A stretch of 64,000 bases of DNA, taken from Prosthecobacter sp. SYSU 5D2. Lineage in GTDB: Bacteria; Verrucomicrobiota; Verrucomicrobiia; Verrucomicrobiales; Verrucomicrobiaceae. Every line of letters starts with the position of its first letter. Position 1 is the stretch's first letter. Where the stretch lies: the NCBI RefSeq assembly GCF_039655865.1, contig NZ_JBBYXL010000002.1, positions 310,001 through 374,000 on the forward strand, given 5' to 3'. Positions 1 through 9,000 of this stretch are shown in pieces. The translations under genes and the position numbers were made by a program. Below the pieces are notes generated by a model. That model ran no database searches. It was not told the origin of the DNA and saw only the letters and a list, made by a program, of their open reading frames with translations.

Positions 1-1
1 G

Positions 2-3000
2 ATCGCCAGGACCAATACCCTGAGCACCACTACCGCAGGAGGCATGGGAGGAATTCTGGCAGGAACCAGCACGGGCACTTTAAACAGTGCCTACGCCACC
101 GTCGGGCAGACCACCTGGGCGACGACAGCCGCCAGCGGTTCCAATCTTTTTATCAACGGCTACGCCGAAGGTAACTACGTCACTGCCTTCAGCGCTACCA
201 CGACCGCTGGCAACGTAAATATCTCCGGTTCGACCTCCGCTGCTGCGGGCAGCTACGCCAACACCCTCCGCTTCAATACGAACAATGGCGGCACCACCAC
301 CCTGACCTTGAACGGCACGCTGAATCTGATGACTGGCGGTATCCTGGTGACGAAAAACATGACTGACAATGTCATCATCACAGGAGCTGCAGGCTCCCTG
401 CAGCGCGGCCAGAACACGATCAATTTGGACACTGTCATCCACCACTACGGTTCCGGTCTGCTCATCCTGGACGTGCCATTGGTGAATTTCACCAATGCCC
501 AGGCCCTGACCAAAACCGGCGGCGGCACGCTGGTGCTGAACAAAACCAACACCTTTACCGGCCGCGTGACCCTTAATGAAGGCACCATCCAGGTGGGAGA
601 CGGCACCCTTGCCACGGCGAACGCCACCCTCGGTGCCCAGGCCACAGCCAATAACATTTCCATGTCTGCCGGCACCACCCTGCGGTTCAATGTGGCCAAT
701 CCGGACATGGAAAATGTCCTTGGTCAGATGAACGGCGGCGGGCTGCTGCACCTGGCGGCGACCAACCAGTCCATGGTGACACTGGCTTCCACCAACACGA
801 ACTTCGTCGGAGACATCCTGGTGGAAGGCGGCATCCTGCGCATGCGCAGCAACTCAAACGGCCTGGCCAACCTTCGCAACAACGCCGTCATTGGTGATGG
901 CGGGACATTGAACCTCCATATGGTCGGGACTGCAGCTCTAAGTTCCACCAAACGGCTGACCTTGCAGGACGGTGCCAAAGTGACGGTCACCACAGATACT
1001 GTCACGACAACCACGCCCAGAACGATCACCACTCTCAGCGGCGTCATCACCATCGAAAACACAGATGCCAACAAGAAAGTCAGCTTTGACGTCGGCGCAG
1101 ACCGCATCCTGACAGTGAGCGGCGTCATCCGCAGCGCCAATGGCTTTACTAAACTGGGGGACGGGGTGATGAACGTCACCGCCAACCAGTTTGAAGAGGC
1201 TGTCGAAGGCGCGGTCACTGCCACCTCCGGTGTCGTCACCCCGAACTCAAATCCCACTCTGCGCGGCCAGGTCGTCGTGGCGGAGGGGGAACTGCGCCTC
1301 ATCGCCAACACCATCGGCCGCTCCCTGGGGGCGACGGGCGTGGGCAATGAAACCATCGTCCAGGACGGTGCCACGCTGAACCTTTTTGGCCAGTCTCTGA
1401 ACTACGGCAACGATGAAGATCCCTTCCGTGAAATCGTCCGCATCAGCGGCAGCGGCACCGACGGGGCAGGTGCGTTGCGCACCAGCAATGGCCAGGGCGG
1501 TGTCTCCACGATCATCATGGATGGCAATGCCACCATCAGCGGCGGCGGTTTCTTTAACACCACCTCCCGTCTGACGGTCGCCGGTTACGACATCAACCGC
1601 AACACCAGCACGGTGGCGGCCAGCGATCTGCTGGCTGGCAATTATGAGCAGGTGGATGCGGTGATTCACGGAAACAACAGAACCCTGACCATTGTGGGCA
1701 ACTCCACCTTCAATGACGCCACCGGTGCCAATGTGACTTTCCGTGATCCGACTTTTGCTTCCGCTCTTAATTCCATCGTCATCGCAGAAGGCACCTTCCG
1801 CATTGAGCAGGAGGCCGGCAACACCCGCGCCTTCCAGGGGCTGACCGCGCAGAATGTCACCAATGGCATCCGCATCGCCTATGCGGGACCTACCCTGGCG
1901 GACCAGAGCAACGCCACCCTGGGCCTCGGTCCGAACGTCGGTTCCAGGCTGAATTTCCACCGCACCTTTGGCACCACCCACAGTGTGAACATCACCATGG
2001 ACGGCGTCACCGCCGCCGCGAACGGCGGTGCCAACTACATCGAGCTGGGCACGGACGCCTCCATCCCGAATCCACGCACCTATCTCAGCGGCCTCATCAC
2101 CCTGACGGGGGCTGCCGACCGCAACATCTTCAACATTGATGCGGCGACGCTGCGCCAGACGGTGACCGAGCAGGGGAACCTGACCGGCCACATCCAGTCC
2201 AAGCTGGTCGTCAACGGGCAGATCACCGGCGTTGGTGGATTCACCAAAACCGGTCTGAATGAACTGCGCCTGACGGCGGACAACACCTTCACGGGTGCGA
2301 TGAACATCCTGCGTTCCGGCGCGGTTTCCGTGCCCTGGCAGGATAACACGGTCGTCATCGGCACCAACAGCTACAACACCCTGGGAGATGCTGAAGGCTG
2401 GGCCGAGTGGGGCGTGACGCTGAGCGGCCTCAACGGCCGGGTTTCCGGCACAACCGCCATCAACCTCCAGCGCCGCGGCATGCTGGTTCTGGACAACACC
2501 AACCGCCTGGACCTGACCAGCCAGGTAACCGGTGGGAATAACAACAACCGTGTCAACAATGCGGCCAGCATCAATTTTGACCACGGCTGGCTGCGCATCA
2601 TCGGCGGCACGGAAACCAACACCGAGTCCCTGGCCACGGAAGCCGGGGCCAGGATCAATGTTCTTTCCGGCACCAATACCATTGAGCTCATGCCCACCAG
2701 CGGGACCAGCACCTCCATGATCTTGAGCATCGGTGAGATCTCCCGCAGCGCGGGGGCCGTCCTGCAGTTCAACAATCTGGATTCCACTTCCAAATTTGGC
2801 TCTCTGCTTTCGGCGGATGCCGGTCTGGACAGCGTGCAGGTGCTGCTGGAAAACATCGGCACCCTTCAGCAGTCTGGGCTGGGTGCGGGACTGACGGACA
2901 AGAAGGTGGTCATCGGCCTCCTGGGCGGCATCATGCCGCATGAATATCTGTCAGACATTCGCGAGCATGGCTATAACAACGCCAACATCTCCGACTACCT

Positions 3001-6000
3001 GGCGCAGGGGCGCATCCAGCAGGCCATCGCCGCCAGCCATTTCATGACCTATGATCCGGCCACCAAAGTGCTGCGCCCTCTGGATGATTCGGAATACTTT
3101 GTGCCTGCCAACGGCCTCCTGGACAACCTTCCCAGCGGTGCTTCCGGGCAGAATGTGAATCTGCTGGAGATGGTCTCCATCGCCCGGCAGAACATGACGA
3201 TCAACTCCCTGCGCTTTGGCCCGCTGTCTGACAGCCTGGGCAACAATGTGGGTGAAAACGTCCCCTACCACAGCGCCACGACCCTGACCAGCCTGGTGGA
3301 TGCGCACCAGCTCCAGCTCCTGGTGGATGGCACCCTGACCATCAGCTCCGGCATGATCAGCAGCGCCTATTTCACCACCGGCAACAATGCCGTGACACCT
3401 AACAACACCGGGGCGTTTGATACGCTGATCGCCGGTGGTACGCTGAACTTCGGCAGCCGTGAAGCCATCATCAACAACCAGAACGCCGTCATCCGTGCGA
3501 ACGATGGAACCGTGCAACTGGGGAACCTGGAGATCCGCTCCATCATCAGCGGCTCCGGCGGCCTGCTGAAGACCGGCCAGTCTCCGGTGTTCCTGGACGG
3601 ACGCAATACCTACTCTGGTGTCACCACCGTGAGCAATGGCACTCTCTTCCTGCGCAATGGCCGGCATGCCCTCGGTGCAGGCGGTGAAGGCAATGGCGTC
3701 GTCATTGAAGGGAATGGCAGCCTCAGCTCCGGCAGCGGCATCCAGGTGGGCTCGGCAGCGGCCTATGAAAACGTGCTGATCAAGGCCCTGGCTGCAGACC
3801 AGTATGTGATGCGGGCGGACAGTGACCTGACCAACTGGTTTTCCCATGTGACCGTGGATAATGTGGACAAGGCCGGACACGTCCTCTTCTCGCCCATCGT
3901 CCGGTTGGACAATGATGCATCCGCCGTTTTTAACGGTAATTTTTATGGTGGCAGCAGCGCCGTTTCCCAGGACATCCTGGCCACGGATTCACGCACCATC
4001 ACCTTCGAAACTCCCACGCCGACTTCCTCCACCCAGTTCTTCAACAACACCTTTATTTTCCGCGGCCAGTTTGGAGACAAGAGTGATGCTGAAGGCAATG
4101 CGGTTCCGATTGCGGACTCCATCTCCACTCTGCAGACTCTGGCCGGAACTCGCACCAATGAAAATGAAGTGTTGCAGGTCAGGCTGGCTGGCGGGTCATC
4201 TGAGACGAACTTCATCATGGAGCAGCAGTACAATGCGGTGGGCCGCCTGACTCTCTTCCAGGGAAATCTGCTCATCACCTATGACCCGGATGACACCAGC
4301 CCTGAAGGCACCGGCTTCTGGACCAACAGCGCCATCTCCAAAATTGGCGGCGGCGTTTCCAGCACAGCGGCCAATGCGGAAAGCTTCGGCTTGAGCGGCG
4401 GCAGCACGATGCAGGGATTCATCATGGATTCCAACACCTATGGGGCGGCCACCGGCACCGGGGCTGCTGCGGCTGCCGGGGTAAGCTCCCTCTTCCTCAC
4501 CAAGGCCGGGCAGCATTTTAACATGGCCACCTGGTCGGCCATCGGCGGCGGGGCCAAATGGATCGGCGGTCTCAATGAAACAGGCACGGTTTATTTCGGC
4601 AATTCTGCAGACACCGGGACTCTGACGATCGTGAACGCGGGCGTGCGTCTGCATGCCGCTGCCGGCGGCACGGTGGAGTTTGACCAGAGGATGGTCACCA
4701 GCGGCACGGTGGGCGCGACCACCAACAATCCGCAGATCACCAAATCAGGTCGCGGAACGGTGATTGTGAAGAACAGCACCAATACGGCGGTTTCCGCTGT
4801 CAACCTGGAGATCGCCGGCGGCAAGCTGGTCCTGGACCATGCGGGGGCGAACGTTGCGCTTGTCAGATCCACAGGGGCCAATAATGCCTTCATGGGTGGC
4901 GGTGTGCTCCATGCCGTGGGCAATCCGGGGGCCAACAGTGTCGTTGCCCTGGCATCCACCAGCACGACTAACAGCGTGCTGAACCTGCGCGTGGGCAGCG
5001 GTACTGAGATCATTGCCGAAGGCCGCGGCGGCTTCACGATGACGGTGAATGCGGGCAACACTAACAACAACGTCAGTGGCGGCGTCAACCGCTCCAACAT
5101 CACCCGGTTATCAGGCTCCTCGTTGAACTTTGTAGAAGCCACCGGCGGTATCATCAATCTGAACTTCAATGAGTTCACCCCGAGTGCGACGCGGGACACC
5201 ATCATCCCCTGGGCCACCTACAGCAACACGCCCCGCCAGGCGCTGGACTTTGCCATGTCTCCCACAGGCACCGGCCGCGTGACCGCCGTCACCCGTCAGG
5301 CGGCGGATGAAGAAAATGATCTGGCGAGCTGGACGGAGCGCCGGAACATCACTGAACTGGGCAGCGGATTCACCGGCACCCTGGTGGACAGCCTGATTCT
5401 CAACACACTCCGTTTTGACACGGCTGCCGCCAGCGCAGTGACACTGGGCACTAACAGCGTCCTTTCGCTGGAAGGCAATGGCATCGCAGGCGGCATCCTG
5501 GTCAGCAGCAATACCGGCAGTGCCAACAAGTCCATCACCGGGGGCTACCTCACGGCTTTTAACAGCGGGGCCTTCGGCGGCAGCATCGTCGCAGGCAGCA
5601 ACATCATCAGTAATGTGCCGCTTGTGGCCTTTGGCAATCTGTCTGTTAACGATCCCATCGCCGGTGTAGGAATTCCAGATGGGACCTCAATCACAGACCT
5701 GAACCCGGGTGCCAGGACGATTACAATCTCCCTGAACGCCATTGAGACCCTTGAATACACGAATTTGTCCAATTTCATCACCTCCTTCATTGAGCTGGAC
5801 TTCGCCGGCAGGCTGGTCAATGGCTCGCGGCTGGTGACCAATGTCACCAACGTTGGCGCTCTGGAAACGGGCATGCGCATCACCGGCAATGGTATTCCTG
5901 TGGGAACGACCATCAGTGAGATCAATGAGAATGAGGTGACCCTTTCGGTTCCGGCCACCATCAGCTCCCCTGGAAACGGGACGAGCCCTCTCAAATACGT

Positions 6001-9000
6001 GGTCGGCGGCACGCAGGCAGGCAGCACAGTGATCCGCGGCGTGCCATCCGGATTTGATCTGGCGGTGGACATGCCCATCTCCGGTGCCGGCATTCCGGTG
6101 GGAGCTTACATTGAATCCTTCTCCGAAGCCAACAACACCATCACCATGACGATCGCCGCGAATGCGACAGTGCCGGTCACGCGGCTCAGCACGTCCACGC
6201 CAGAGATCATGATTCATCATTATGGCCAGGGCACCCTGACGGTGGGCAGCACCGTCACTGGCAACGGCTCCCTGACCATTGCCGGCCCGATGACCACGCT
6301 GCCTGAGCAGTTTGGTACGACCGGGGTGGTGAAGCTGACGGGTAACAATTCCTATACCGGCAGCACCGTGGTGACCGGCAGTGTCCTGGAGATCTCTAAT
6401 GTCAATGCGCTCGGCATCAATCCTACCTCTGCGGCCAACGGTCACATCATCCTGAATGGTGGCACCCTGCGCTGGACCGGTGACGTGGCCAACCTGGGCA
6501 ACCGTGGCATCACCTTCCACGGCAGCGGCGGTGTGATTGACATTGTGAAACCCACGGCCAACCTCATGATTGGCGACGGCATCAGCGGTGCCCAGGCCTC
6601 CATCGCCTCCCAGGCCCTTTTCCAGGGTGACCTGGTGAAGATGGGTGCCGGCAGTCTCACCCTCACGGGCAACAACGCCACCTTCCAGGGCATGCTGGAC
6701 GTGCGTGAAGGCACCCTCATCGTCATGGCGGACAACGGCACCAGCAACGCAGGAGACATCACCCCGCTGGGCACCACCCGCTCCAAAGCGGACAGCACCA
6801 TTCTGCGCAGCGGCACCAACCTGCAGATGTTCCTCGGAAACGGTGCCAACGGCGGAGACTGGACCCTGGACGAATTCATCACCTTTGAAGGCAACAACGT
6901 CTTCACCTATGGCGGCCTGCAGGATGTGGCTGAAAACATCGCACTGGACCTGCCGGTTTACAACCTGGGCAGCCGCCGTCCGCTGAACCTCAACGGTATC
7001 CTGGAGATCCTCGGCACCACCACCTTTGATGTCACCGCCAACGGCATTCTCCGGTTTGGCAACAATTCTGGTTATATTACCGGCAGCGGGAACATCATCA
7101 AAGACGGTCAGGGCCAGCTCCAATTCCGCTCCAACATTCCGGACTGGACCGGCGGCCTGGAGATCAAGCAGGGGACGGTCATCGTCGGCAACCAGGCGGA
7201 TGCTCTGGGGACCGGCTATGTTTCCGGCAAGACCATCATCCTGGGCAGTACGGAGCGCCAGGACGCAGCAGAACTCCTGGTCCAGTTGGCGGATACCAGC
7301 ATCCAGGGCTGGCTCTTTGAGGTGAACAATGACATCGAAGTCGTTTACAACCCCACCCAGACCAAGCGCCTCGGCATTGATGCCACGTCCAATTCCACCC
7401 AGGTGAATTACAACGGGGACATCACCCTCAACGACAACCTCATCCTCCTGATGCGCGATGTCAGCAACGCCATCGGCGGAGAGCAGGCTTACGTCAACTT
7501 CAACGGCAGCTTCCGCGATGGAGCTGTCACCAGCGGCAACCTCCTGGTGCAAACGGATGATGTCACGCCAAACAATCTCACCCAGGGCCGCAACTATGGT
7601 TACGCCGTGCTCAATGCAGACAACAGCGGCTGGACCGGTGACATCACGATCAGCAACAATCTGGCCTACAACCAGGATACCACTGCCATCCTGCGGGTGG
7701 GCCACAGCCGGGCCCTGACGGCGGCCAATGATGTGAAGATGAATTATAACTCCATCCTGCAGGCTGGCGGGCGCAATGTCACCATCGGCAATCTGAGCAC
7801 GCTGGGAGGTGAAGGCGGCTTCTACGGCGATGCCGGCACAATGTCTTCCAACAACGGCAGCACTGAGATCATCGAAAACGCGGCTTCCACGCCTTCCACA
7901 CTGACGATTACCCAGACCACCCCGGTCACGTATGAGGCTGTCTGGGATGCCCACTTCCGCAATGGCACGCTGAACAGCCAGTTCTTCGCCCCTGGAGCCA
8001 ATGTACAGCAGCCGAGCGCCGCCCTCAGCATCACCAAGGCGGGCAATGGCTGGGCCACCCTGACCCTGGACAATGACTATACCGGAGCCACCGTCGTCCA
8101 GGCGGGCGTGCTTCAGGTGGGCCGCAACGGCCTGGGTGATACGGGCGCCCTCCCATCCGCAGCGAATGCCGCCACGCTGATGACCCGTGTCATGGCGGGA
8201 GCCACGATCGCCGGCACCGGTACGGTTCAGGGCCGGCTGACCATCCTGTCTGGCGGCACACTGCAGGCCGGGGATTCCGCCGGTGCAGATCTGGGCACCC
8301 TGGTGGTGAATGGCAATGTCATCTTCTCCACCGGTTCCAACGCCCTCATGCAGGTGCGCACCGCATCCTACAACAATCCTGGCTCGCTGACCGCCTCCGA
8401 TGACCAGTATGTCTTCTGGCGCAACGGGGTGCTGACCGACGCCTTCTCCGGCGGCCTGAGCGACCTGGTCACCACCTCCCAGCATGACATGGTCATGGCC
8501 ACAGGCACCATCAACTGGGCTCCGGGCTCCAAGATCACCCTGGCCAGCGACGGCTACACCCCGAAGGCAGGCGACATCATCCGCATGTTCAATGCCACCA
8601 GCTTCGTCGGCGACATCAACGTCGGCCCAGAGTTGCGCAGCGGTGGGGAGAACCTTCCGGGCCTGGACCTCATCCTCTTTGCCCTGGGCGGCAACCTGCT
8701 GTGGGATGTGAGCTACTTCAACTCCCACGGCATTCTGATGGTGGTGGAGGCCGATGTGGCTGTCTCCTCCATCCCGGCACCGGTCATCACCCAGATGCCC
8801 CAGTCCAACCAGAGCCAGACAGAGCCCCTGGAACCGGGGACAATGGTGACCCTCACCGCCCAGGCCACGACCACGGGTGATCCTGCCAAGCTCCGCTACC
8901 AGTGGATCCTCAACGGCATCCCGGTCTTTGGCGCCACCAACCGGATTTACACCTTCCCGGTGAACTTCAATACCAAGGGCGTCTATACCATCGCGGCCAC

